From positions 2,356,001-2,420,000 of the forward strand of contig CP091727.1 in NCBI GenBank assembly GCA_022009855.1: a stretch of DNA of 64,000 nucleotides, in the 5' to 3' direction. The DNA comes from Lentisphaeria bacterium. Lineage in GTDB: Bacteria > Verrucomicrobiota > Lentisphaeria > Victivallales > Victivallaceae. The notes beneath the pieces were generated by a model. That model worked only from the letters and a program-made list of their open reading frames with translations, searched no databases and had not been told where the DNA came from. The position numbers and the translations under genes are program-made. How positions within the stretch are numbered: the stretch's first letter is position 1; each line of letters opens with the position of its first letter. Shown one piece after another: positions 29,013-36,779 of the stretch.

Positions 29013-29590
29013 AAATCAAAAAGATGAATAACCACCTTGCATTCTTGAATTCGCAGGGTATAGCGAAATTTTTGTCGATTTCAGAGGAGCTTGGGGGAAT
29101 GGATACTATAAAAGCGGGGAGGATTCGGTACTGATTAAACGGTTCAATAGAGCAGAATGGTGCCGTTTTAAATCGTTTGGATGTTGTGCGTCCGATCAAA
29201 TCAGAACGATAGTTTTACGTTCGGAAACAATCGATTATACATAATATGATTCCATATTCCCACATCAAATTTCCAATTCAAACCTAAATCAATAGTTGAT
29301 TGAAACGAAAAAACAAAGCTCTTTCATCTCTGTATTACATGCAAAATACTCTTTTGACTTGATCAATCATAATTCTCTCAATCATTAAAATTGCATCAAT
29401 AGAAATGATCGTTGTATTGATTTTTCAAATTTGATTGATACTGATCCCGACAAAATAATCCCCACATCATTAAAATAACATTCCATCAATAAAATTAGGT
29501 GTTTTATTGATATAGAATGATTTTAGCGATACAGAAATCAGATCCATAATTATGCTTCATCCACAGTCCTACCAATAAAAAACTCTTTCT
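29013..29590. other. Non-coding AT-rich stretch with ATCAATA inverted repeats
   Basis: No convincing gene was found between hipB and the 29.7 kb gene. From 29340 to 29520 the sequence is AT-rich and dense in ATCAAT/ATTGAT. Two inverted pairs stand out: ATCAATA (29395-29401) with TATTGAT (29415-29421), and ATCAATAAAA (29485-29494) with TTTTATTGAT (29502-29511). Such a region could be a replication origin, a partition site or a regulator-binding region. Nothing here decides which. Confidence 0.55.
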
Positions 29591-29591
29591 T

Positions 29592-29625
29592 TGTCGGCAC
29601 GGCACGCCAAGTGGCCGTGCCGACA
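29592..29625 (+). other. Bulged-purine hairpin opening the 29.7-48.6 kb gene run
   Basis: TGTCGGCACGG (29592-29602) pairs with CCGTGCCGACA (29615-29625), enclosing CAC-GCCAA-GTG and one unpaired G (29614). The outer stem is identical to that at 23905-23938, 5.7 kb away. It ends 61 bases before the next ATG. Confidence 0.8.
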
Positions 29626-29686
29626 GAGTAAGGAACAAAAGAGAAGTTCCGGTCAGTTACGAATAACCCAAAAAAGAGAATACCAA

Positions 29687-30239
29687 ATGCAAATTAAAAC
29701 AACCGATCCGCAAGCGCTTGAAAAAACTGAATGCCAAACTGCAAAAGCTCGAAAATGAGCAAAAGTTGATGAAAGAAATCAACACGATCATCCGCAGTTC
29801 CAAATCAGAAGAAGCAAAAATCGAGTTCATAATGACAAAATGCAAGACATGCCGTGAAAATGCGATTTCTCTGCTTCACCCCAAAGAAACATGGCAAAAA
29901 CCAGGCTTTGCGTCATTTTATCTTACCAACAACTCTGCCGAAATCCGTCGTATCAAACAACGCATTGCAACAATAACGATCTATCAGCAAGAAGTTGCTT
30001 CCGTTCAAACAAGTGGTGAATTACCTGAGTATCCATTTCCGGGCGGAAGAATTGTAGAAAACATTCCAGAAAACAGATTGCAAATTTTCTTTGAAGAAAA
30101 ACCCGTAAAAGAAATCCGGGAAAAACTGAAACATCAAGGCTTTCGCTGGACACCAAGCAATGGTTCATGGCAATGTTACCGCCATTTTCATATTCTTGAA
30201 TGGGCACAAAATGAATTTCAAGCAGGAAGAATCAAATGA
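29687..30239 (+). CDS. Element protein with GFRWTPSNGSWQ-type C-terminal domain (frame broken once)
   Basis: The ATG at 29687 gives MQIKTTDPQALEK; after the A run 29721-29726 the frame shifts and continues KLNAKLQKLENEQKLMKEINTIIR. The C-terminal part (RLQIFFEEKPVKEIREKLKHQGFRWTPSNGSWQ, about 130-165) is a conserved module seen in many proteins of Gram-positive and Gram-negative integrative elements, function unknown. A cysteine pair (KCKTCRENA) lies near residue 55. Length about 183 residues. Confidence 0.6.
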
Positions 30240-30670
30240 AGAAAAAAACATATTATACAATGGTCTTCAATCCGTTCACCCTCCAATATGAATGGCGATA
30301 TCAACATACTCCCAATTCTTTACCTGTCGATGTTTTTCAGAACAATCCCCAAAGAAAACTCTGGCTGATAAACAGTCTGCAAGATAACAACGGAGCCTTG
30401 AAACTTGCCATCAATGAAATACTTCACTACTATTATGGAAGTGGTGAAGACAATGAAAATCTGATTCCTCACAATATTCCAAGACATTGCGGAATTGACA
30501 TCCAGTATGAAATCAGCAACTATCTTCTGGAAAATGAAGTCTGGTGCAAACTGTTAAACACAGAACCTCTCCACATTTGCTACCAGGAATTTGTAAACCC
30601 TCTCCGCAATCTCATTTCAAATCTCTTTTCCAAAATTGAAAACCAAAATAAGAAGGATCAAACAGCATGA
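30236..30670 (+). CDS. Unknown element protein
   Basis: A 144-residue intact frame (MKKKTYYTMVFNPFTLQYEWRYQ..), overlapping the previous stop by four bases (ATGA) and the next start by four. No membrane segment, no recognised family. It is rich in aromatic residues and Asn, probably globular. Confidence 0.55.
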   Translation: MKKKTYYTMVFNPFTLQYEWRYQHTPNSLPVDVFQNNPQRKLWLINSLQDNNGALKLAINEILHYYYGSGEDNENLIPHNIPRHCGIDIQYEISNYLLENEVWCKLLNTEPLHICYQEFVNPLRNLISNLFSKIENQNKKDQTA

Positions 30671-31005
30671 ACAGAAGAACCATCATCACGAAACGCATCA
30701 AAGCAACCGGAAACCATGTTCTGGAAATTGAAATGTATTATTCGTCTGGCGGCCAAAATATGTTTAATGGGATGGAAGAACCACGAGGTTACTGGCTTTC
30801 CGTCACGCCGATCGAAATTGACACGAATACCCACCTCGAAGCAATCACACTTGGCCGAGGAAGAAAAATGTTCCTGGCTCAAACCAAAATTGATCGTAAA
30901 GAAGGGAAAGCAGAAAGAGAAGCAATCAGGCTGGCAGCAATTCACGAAGCTCATCTGCTGAAATCCGTATGTTGTGATGAAAAACTGGAACTTCTCAACG
31001 AATGA
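30667..31005 (+). CDS. Unknown element protein
   Basis: A 112-residue intact frame (MNRRTIITKRIKATGNHVLEIEMYYSSGG..). The segment YYSSGGQNMFNGMEEPRGYWLSVTPIE looks like a compact beta-rich domain, followed by a helical tail. ATGA overlap with the previous gene. Family not recognised. Confidence 0.55.
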   Translation: MNRRTIITKRIKATGNHVLEIEMYYSSGGQNMFNGMEEPRGYWLSVTPIEIDTNTHLEAITLGRGRKMFLAQTKIDRKEGKAEREAIRLAAIHEAHLLKSVCCDEKLELLNE

Positions 31006-31028
31006 AGAAAACAAAAAAATTTTCTGAC

Positions 31029-31060
31029 TTCGGTGCGGCACAGGTAATGACCGCACCGAA
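31029..31060 (+). other. Bulged-purine hairpin ahead of the PAPS-reductase-like gene
   Basis: TTCGGTGCGG (31029-31038) pairs with CCGCACCGAA (31051-31060), enclosing CAC-AGGTA-ATG and one unpaired A (31050). The inner stem has one mismatch. It lies between the 31005 stop and the 31146 start. Confidence 0.75.
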
Positions 31061-31145
31061 GAAAAAACAAAATAAGAAGAAAAAAGATCGATGGACAAAT
31101 GTATATTGAAAAAACTCCTTCCCAAAAAGAAAAGGAGAATCACAA

Positions 31146-31895
31146 ATGGATATTGACTTAACCCCATATTCCATGTTGCTGGTAAATTTCTCCGGAGGCA
31201 AAGACAGCTCCAATATACTGATTGAAACAGTTAAGGAAGCTCGCCGCCAAAATGTATTGCATCGAGTTGTTGCAATTTTATCCGATACAGGGGCAGAATG
31301 GAATTCAACAGCAGATTTTTCAAAATCATTTTGTCAAAGACTTGGCATTCCATTGCAAATCGTATATCCCCGATGCACAATCCCAGATTACCTCGAAGCA
31401 CGAAAGCGTTTCCCCAGCATGAAATGCAGATGGTGTACAGCCCTGAAAACCAGTGCGATAGAGAAATTTATCCGACACCAATATCCGGCAAAACAAAAAT
31501 CCAAAATTCTTTCCATAACCGGCGAACGTCGAGAAGAAAGTTCACATCGCGCCCAACTCTCAGAATTTGAACTCCACAAACATCTGAGTGCCGGACAACG
31601 ACAAGTTTTTTGCTATCGTCCCATCTTGAACTGGAATCTGCGAAAAGTCTGGCAAAACATCTATGAAAACAATTTGCCGATCCATCCAGCATATACAGAA
31701 TATGGCAATAAACGGCTTTCATGTGCACTGTGTGTTTTTGCCTGTGACAAAGATTTGCAAAATGGAGCGAAAAATCGTCCGGATCTGGCTGAACGCTATA
31801 TGAGAATTGAAGAAGAAACAGGCTTTACGTTTCGCTACAAACACTCTTTGAAAAATATTCTGAAAGAAGGAGGGAAACACTATGTTGACAAATGA
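31146..31895 (+). CDS. PAPS reductase/ATP sulfurylase superfamily protein
   Basis: A 249-residue protein. The PP-loop SGGKDSSNIL (about 14-23) binds ATP or an adenylated nucleotide. Later cysteines in KCRWCTALK (about 97-105) and SCALCVFACD (about 196-205) could hold an iron-sulfur cluster or zinc. Plasmid and phage members of this superfamily are common and mostly uncharacterised; some act in DNA phosphorothioation (DndC-type). No dnd partner genes were seen here, so that role is not claimed. It may modify tRNA, DNA or a small molecule. The ATG follows AAAAGGAG. Confidence 0.75.
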   Translation: MDIDLTPYSMLLVNFSGGKDSSNILIETVKEARRQNVLHRVVAILSDTGAEWNSTADFSKSFCQRLGIPLQIVYPRCTIPDYLEARKRFPSMKCRWCTALKTSAIEKFIRHQYPAKQKSKILSITGERREESSHRAQLSEFELHKHLSAGQRQVFCYRPILNWNLRKVWQNIYENNLPIHPAYTEYGNKRLSCALCVFACDKDLQNGAKNRPDLAERYMRIEEETGFTFRYKHSLKNILKEGGKHYVDK

Positions 31896-32572
31896 ATTGA
31901 AAACAAAAATAACCGACATTCTGGAAGAAGAATGTTCAAAAGACAAAACTTCGGGATTCTTCTACTCCGAAATCTATACAGACTATAACGATGAACTCAG
32001 CAGCAAAAGTATTCTGGAAATTTGCCAGGCAAAAAACCCCCATGAATCATTTGACGAAAAAATTATGGAAATGTATGAAGATTACGAATTCAATCTGAAA
32101 ATTGAACTTCTGGACAAAATTCTGAAAGATGAAAATATTGCAAACGCAATCAACAGCAAAGAAACAACGGAAAACGAAATTCAGGATTTCATCTACGACC
32201 ATCATTACATAAAACTCCCGTATGAACATTACTTGAATCAGGATATTTACGTCAATATCATTCTTAATACCGGAGATCTGAACAGCGATTTCACTATCAA
32301 TCAGCCATTTGCCAGCTGGGACGGAAAAGATGACAAAATAATCGACAATGATGCTGCAATTCTCTGGCTTTCACGCCAACAGGGATACAAAAAATCAGAA
32401 CTGACCAACGCTATCCGAAATCAAAAATTTGGAAAAAAGCAGGTTTCTTGCATCGCTCTATCAGGAAATCGCAAATTGCACAAGCCACATGAATTGCCTT
32501 ACATTCATGATTCAAATGTCACTAAAACAATGGCTGGAACTTTACGATGCCATTGAAAAAGAAAAAAATTAA
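31882..32572 (+). CDS. Element protein with QQGY..MSLKQWLEL-type end (frame broken once)
   Basis: The start overlaps the previous gene by 14 bases. The frame MLTNELKTKITDILEEECSK.. runs to NAIRNQKFGK, then shifts in the A run 32433-32438 and continues SRFLASLYQEIANCTSHMNCLTFMIQMSLKQWLELYDAIE to 32572. This ending matches a widespread family of plasmid and integrative-element proteins of unknown function. Length about 229 residues. The alternative ending in the original frame looks random. Confidence 0.6.
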
Positions 32573-32613
32573 ACGACCGCTACTTCCCACGCCGAAGTAA
32601 AGGGCGAGGATTC

Positions 32614-32844
32614 ATGATTATAGACAAATTGACTACATGCGGTCTATACAGTCCATGGCAAGGTGCAGGCGGGTGTCTTGAAATCGCGCTTGAAAAAGAT
32701 GTGAAAATACCATTCCGTTACGTTGAGTCAATCTACCCGGATGGAGGACGAGGATACAGCATTTATGAAATTTTTGGAATTTGCCACTCGGCATGGTCGC
32801 CGAATGGAATCAAAGAAATTCACGCGATGAAAAAGGCCGCATGA
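32614..32844 (+). CDS. Small element protein
   Basis: A 76-residue intact frame with the compact motif GAGGCLEIALEKDV..YPDGGRGYSIYEIFGICHSAWSPNGIKEIHAM. It looks like a small alpha/beta domain. Similar short proteins occur in integrative elements without known function. ATGA overlap with the next gene. Confidence 0.55.
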   Translation: MIIDKLTTCGLYSPWQGAGGCLEIALEKDVKIPFRYVESIYPDGGRGYSIYEIFGICHSAWSPNGIKEIHAMKKAA

Positions 32845-33276
32845 AAAAAATGAAGACGAAAAACTTTGATCCCAACCAGGAATACGCCAATTGCCTGAAA
32901 CACTTGAAAAATGGAATCACAAGAGACCTAGAAGCATATCTACCGGTCACAAGACCTCCTTTTTACAAAAGACGAATTGCCGATCTATATGCTTCATATA
33001 AAATGTACCCTGTAAACGTCTATGTGCGGACGAATTATCCTGAATTGGGATTTTGCATCGTCTTTATCCCATTTACCGGTTCACTCCTATGAAACTGAAT
33101 TTATGGGGGATGGCAGAAAGTTGAGTTTTCCATGGAGATATTCTTTCTCATTAAATGAAATCATGTATCGGTATATTGGCTTTGGATTTATTCTCCCATA
33201 CGAGGCAACGAAACAGAGTTCGTCCATCAATAATTGTTCAATTATACCGACTGAATCATGCTGGGCACGGAGCTGA
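32841..33276 (+). CDS. Unknown element protein, 3' part lost or shifted near IS110
   Basis: It begins MKKMKTKNFDPNQEYANCLKHLKNG and is convincing to FCIVFIPFT near 33080. Another frame then continues VHSYETEFMGDGRKLSFPWRYSFSLNEIMYRYIGFGFILPYEATK up to the edge of the IS110 insertion. The end near 33276 may be read-through into the element, so the original C-terminus may be on the other side of the insertion (about 34880-34972). Family not recognised. Confidence 0.5.
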
Positions 33277-33332
33277 ACTTATTATCACTTCCACAGTGAG
33301 CTCGATTTCGACATGATTTCAAAAAATTACAT

Positions 33333-34715
33333 TCAGTTGGAGAGTGCGCTCAATGTATATCCCAGACGCCTGGCTTTCTTTTGCAAATTTTTCAATTCTT
33401 TTTCCTGTCGATGTCGCTGATAGGCTTCGGCATCATAACGGATAGTCCGCAAGTCATTTTTCAGTATATTATAGATAATTACGGCAAGTTTACGAGCTAT
33501 GGCGACTTTTGCAGTAGCTGGTCCGAGGCGGCTTTTTAGGCGTCGATGATTCTCACCAAGATAAGAGTCGGTCCGTTGCACTATCATTGCAGTGTTAACC
33601 AAAGCGCGACGTAATGGGTTTGCGCTACGTGCGGTTTTGCTGCTTTTACGTGAACCGGCACTCACCTGATTCATTGGAGCCAGCGCCAACCATGAAGTAA
33701 AATGCCCGGCCGTAGGCCACGCCTTGACATCGGTGCCGACTGTTGATAGAAAAGTCATCGCGACAGAAGCGCCAATACCACAAAGTTGCGTTATATCCGT
33801 ACCAAAGATTTCATATAGCACCGGCCGTAACTTGTAGGGAAATTCCAAACCGTCTTCCCGATAATTTAACGGTTCTGGCGGCAAATCTTCTTTTGTAGCT
33901 TTCTTGGGAAACTTCTCCAGCATGAGATAAATTTCTTCATTCAATTCATGTAACTGCCGTTGCTGATCACGATAGCATTGATACCAGACTTTCAGTACCG
34001 TCAAATGATCTGACTGAAAATTTCCATCGAATGCCGCAAGACATTCTTCTGCTGTTTTCTGAACTCTGGTGTCAACAAGTTCAAGTAACTGATGAGGATT
34101 ATGATTACCGGAAAGCAAAGCTTCGATGATTCGGCATCCTGTCAGACCGAGCGTGTTGCTTACAACCATATCCAGACGAAAATTCATCTTTATCAATTCG
34201 CTATTTATGCGCTGCGCATAACGAGCAATATCGTCAATAATCTTTCCTCGACAGTCCCACAAACTCTGCAATGCCGACACGTTTCCATCAGGAACGAATG
34301 ACGCACGCAAGAATCCATAGCAATGCAAGCGACTGATCCAAACGCAATCGGCATAGTCGCTTTTAGGACGTCCTTTTACGCCTTTAATATTGCGGGCATT
34401 CACCAAGCAAGTATCGAAACCCTCATTTTTCAGCATTTCAAATACAGGAATCCAATAGATTCCTGTTGCTTCCATGGCTACTGCCGTCACCTTTTTCTCC
34501 TTCAGATAGGCGACTAACTTACGTAATTCACCAGTTAATGTCCCGAAGGTTTTTACTTCCGGTTCATGATTGTCTTGGAACCCTCCCGGACATACCCAGA
34601 TTTCTTCTTTGTGTAAATCCAAACCGGCGGCATTCGGATTGAGCATTTCCAAATTCTTCCGATACCTGCGTTCAAAATCTTCTTTGAGGGGCTTGCTTGA
34701 TGAAATTGTATTCAT
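33333..34715 (-). CDS. IS110-family transposase (DEDD recombinase)
   Basis: A 460-residue protein from the ATG at 34715 (MNTISSSKPLKEDFERR). The N-terminal RuvC-like catalytic domain shows GLDLHKEEIWVC, AMEATGIYWIPVF and KGRPKSDYADCVWISRL, the spaced acidic residues of the DEDD set. The C-terminal domain carries ITQLCGIGASVAMTFLSTVGT and SWLALAPMNQVSAGSRKSSK, with the serine of the Tnp_20 motif. The frame is intact, unlike most neighbours, so the element could be active. The longer frame from 34826 has no ribosome site and would cover the left end. Confidence 0.9.
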   Translation of the reverse strand: MNTISSSKPLKEDFERRYRKNLEMLNPNAAGLDLHKEEIWVCPGGFQDNHEPEVKTFGTLTGELRKLVAYLKEKKVTAVAMEATGIYWIPVFEMLKNEGFDTCLVNARNIKGVKGRPKSDYADCVWISRLHCYGFLRASFVPDGNVSALQSLWDCRGKIIDDIARYAQRINSELIKMNFRLDMVVSNTLGLTGCRIIEALLSGNHNPHQLLELVDTRVQKTAEECLAAFDGNFQSDHLTVLKVWYQCYRDQQRQLHELNEEIYLMLEKFPKKATKEDLPPEPLNYREDGLEFPYKLRPVLYEIFGTDITQLCGIGASVAMTFLSTVGTDVKAWPTAGHFTSWLALAPMNQVSAGSRKSSKTARSANPLRRALVNTAMIVQRTDSYLGENHRRLKSRLGPATAKVAIARKLAVIIYNILKNDLRTIRYDAEAYQRHRQEKELKNLQKKARRLGYTLSALSN

Positions 34716-34725
34716 GGCCTTAACA

Positions 34726-34752
34726 CCGAGGATGTTGATTGATGTTCCTCGG
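34726..34752 (-). ncRNA. Candidate bridge-RNA stem-loop of the IS110 element
   Basis: CCGAGGA (34726-34732) pairs with TCCTCGG (34746-34752) around a 13-base loop, immediately upstream of the transposase start. IS110-group elements are known to encode a structured bridge RNA in this non-coding end that guides target choice. Only this stem is evident by eye; the full RNA (expected about 150-200 bases, up to about 34900) was not folded. Confidence 0.4.
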
Positions 34753-34879
34753 ATCCTCCTGTTGTAATATTGCAGAAAATTCCACCTTTGCAAGGCCACT
34801 GGACTTTGCATGCAGATTAAACCCAAGTTTCCACGCTTTTGCGGAAGCGTGCGCTACCGAAACGCTGGGAGGATACAAG

Positions 34880-34972
34880 CATGTGATTTGCCGAGAAAAC
34901 ATTGAATATTACAACAAATTGATAAATGAAAAGGCTCCCAGATACATGAAAAAGAAAAGAGGTAAAAACTGA
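34880..34972 (+). pseudogene. Possible 3' end of a gene cut by IS110
   Basis: A plus-strand frame ending KHVICRENIEYYNKLINEKAPRYMKKKRGKN stops at 34972. It is open across the IS110 edge, where its upstream part is clearly not protein-like. It may be the separated C-terminus of the gene that begins at 32841, or of another gene. The link is by position only. Confidence 0.3.
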
Positions 34973-35029
34973 ACTAATACACTCAGTCAAACAAACAATC
35001 CTCAACCAACAATTAAAATGGAGGTTCCC

Positions 35030-35795
35030 ATGAAAGAAATCACCACAGAAAAAATCCAGCACATTGCCGCATCGTATCAAAAAGCAAAACAAAAACTGAC
35101 TTCTGTCATAGAAGAAATGCGGGAACTCAATAACGCAATCACCGAAATCAACGGAGCTCCCATCTCATACCTAAACCTGTTCGGCAAACAAAATAACAGC
35201 GACCTGAGATTGACTGACCTGTCCGATGCTGATCTCGAACGTTATCAAATCAATCTTGAAACCAAATGCTGGCGTCTGTTGCTCAACCAAACAGACATCA
35301 TGTCAAAAGTAACTCAGGACGATATGGATAAAATCATTCAGGATGTTGAAAACCGCAAACTGGGAGATTTCACCGAAGAGAATATCATCCGGGCACTGAC
35401 CGAACTGAAAGATCGAGAAGGCTGCTATATTGCAAACATAGCCAGAGAAGTATTCCGATTTTTTCAGTCCAAACTATCGCCAAAAAGAACCGATACCACG
35501 GAAGATCGTAGAAAATTGCAGCAACTACGGATCAATCAGCTTTTCCAGTTACAATTCACCCAAATGGGAACTGCTCGGTAAAGCATTACTGCTGCTTGAT
35601 TATAAACCTTTGCCTGAACAATACAACGATCACCTGGAACAGCAAATGAATCAGGCTGTGCAAAAGGGTGAAATGGAATTTGAATGCCCATATTTCAAGG
35701 CAAAATTCTATACAAAATCCGGAACAGCACATTTGACATTTACTCGAATGGATTTGATTGAAACCATCAACAAAATCGGGAGAATATCGGAATGA
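35030..35795 (+). CDS. DUF4942-like protein (frame broken once)
   Basis: The ATG at 35030 follows GGAGGTTCCC. The frame MKEITTEKIQHIAASYQKAK.. runs through YQINLETKCWRLLLNQTDIMSKVTQDDMDKII and LTELKDREGCYIANIAREVFRFFQ. It shifts near 35560 and continues WELLGKALLLLDYKPLPEQY and ECPYFKAKFYTKSGTAHLTFTRMDLIETINKIGRI. This order fits the DUF4942 family of phages and plasmids: core, then a strand pair with the H-L-x-F motif. About 255 residues; function unknown. Confidence 0.6.
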
Positions 35796-36448
35796 GTTCA
35801 ACACTACTCAAGTGTCTTAAGGCATATAAATGCGATGTGCCTGAATGTTACAAAACCATTTATGCCGTCATTGCTACAACAGCAGAAAGCAATATCCGTC
35901 CGATTGAATATCATAATTGGGTCATAGCCACAGGAATGAACCATGAGATTATGGGGACACTGTGCGGAATTGCAAACGATATCTTCAACGGAAACATTCA
36001 TTGGAATAATACCTGGGGAGAAATGGGAATATGTTCCAGATTCATGACCTATGCAGAAAAAACCATAACAGAAGCAAAAAAACAAGAAACAGCCATCCCT
36101 GAACTGGACTACTACACGATCATGTACTTTGAAACGACAGATCCTGCAGCAAATCTGCTTCAGAACTTTACCAAGTTAGACAAATTTGAAGTCAGAAATT
36201 TTTATTCCCAAAAACTTCTCCGTATCAAAAATCCAACAGTCTGTGATGTTTACTGGGGATTACAACTCCGAAAGCACATTGAAATTTGTCTGAAATATGC
36301 TCAGAAATCAAAAGAAATTGATATTGAGAAGTTTCAAAATCATTTATATAAGTGGCCAGGACGATGCCCCAATCATTACCTGGAAATATTTCAAAAAAAG
36401 AGATTAACTGATGCCCTGCAGATACCATTGCCCAAACTGCAAACATGA
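35792..36448 (+). CDS. Unknown element protein
   Basis: A 218-residue intact frame (MSSTLLKCLKAYKCDVPECYKTIYAVIA..), ATGA overlap with the previous gene. Several cysteines are scattered without a CxxC pair. No family recognised. Its end overlaps the next gene by 38 bases. Confidence 0.55.
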   Translation: MSSTLLKCLKAYKCDVPECYKTIYAVIATTAESNIRPIEYHNWVIATGMNHEIMGTLCGIANDIFNGNIHWNNTWGEMGICSRFMTYAEKTITEAKKQETAIPELDYYTIMYFETTDPAANLLQNFTKLDKFEVRNFYSQKLLRIKNPTVCDVYWGLQLRKHIEICLKYAQKSKEIDIEKFQNHLYKWPGRCPNHYLEIFQKKRLTDALQIPLPKLQT

Positions 36449-36692
36449 TGTCTTCGAGGAAATTTCGGTAAATGTCACTACCTCTTTTACCGTAATCAAT
36501 ACGAAAGAGGGCTTGGATTACGGAAAACTGTCATCGGCCGAAGGAGGATATGTTGACCGCTTTCAATGCGCTTCCTGCGGATATGTCATAAAAGATCCGA
36601 ACGGAACTCCGATTTCCACACTTGAAGAAGTAGCTCCGGTATTGAAAAAACTTGGAGCTTACACCAATGAAGAAACAATGGGAGAACCATAA
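36411..36692 (+). CDS. Zinc-ribbon protein
   Basis: A 93-residue protein with CPNC (residues 7-10) and CASC (about 53-56), a two-cysteine-pair zinc ribbon. The middle holds a short beta segment. A second zinc-ribbon protein of similar size lies at 48366. Likely a nucleic-acid or protein-binding accessory factor of the element; the specific role is unknown. Confidence 0.6.
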   Translation: MPCRYHCPNCKHDVFEEISVNVTTSFTVINTKEGLDYGKLSSAEGGYVDRFQCASCGYVIKDPNGTPISTLEEVAPVLKKLGAYTNEETMGEP

Positions 36693-36693
36693 A

Positions 36694-36760
36694 CGGTGCA
36701 TTCGCACCGAAAAAAGTACATGATGGTTATTTCCCGGCACCAAACGTGACCGGGAAATAA
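36694..36760 (+). other. Double hairpin unit ahead of the methylase-helicase gene
   Basis: A tight hairpin CGGTGC-ATTC-GCACCG (36694-36709) follows two bases after the stop. A large hairpin then forms from TTATTTCCCGG (36727-36737) and CCGGGAAATAA (36750-36760), enclosing CAC-CAAAC-GTG and one unpaired A (36749). It ends 19 bases before the ATG at 36780. Same arrangement as at 22623-22687 and 41876-41953. Confidence 0.8.
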
Positions 36761-36779
36761 CAAATAAGGAAAAAACATC

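Larger units (their letters stand above)
33290..34860 (-). mobile_element. IS110-family insertion sequence (approximate limits)
   Basis: One transposase gene with short non-coding flanks interrupts the plus-strand gene run. IS110 elements have no clear terminal inverted repeats and usually make no target duplication, so the ends cannot be placed exactly. The limits given are the nearest positions where neighbouring reading frames stop making sense. Confidence 0.6.

Noticed and set aside
29011..29199. Small minus-strand gene upstream of hipB
   Set aside because: No ribosome site and no protein-like pattern; the region is treated as non-coding.
31146..31895. Complete DNA phosphorothioation (dnd) system
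   Set aside because: Only a PP-loop protein is present; no DndA, B, D or E-like genes were recognised nearby.
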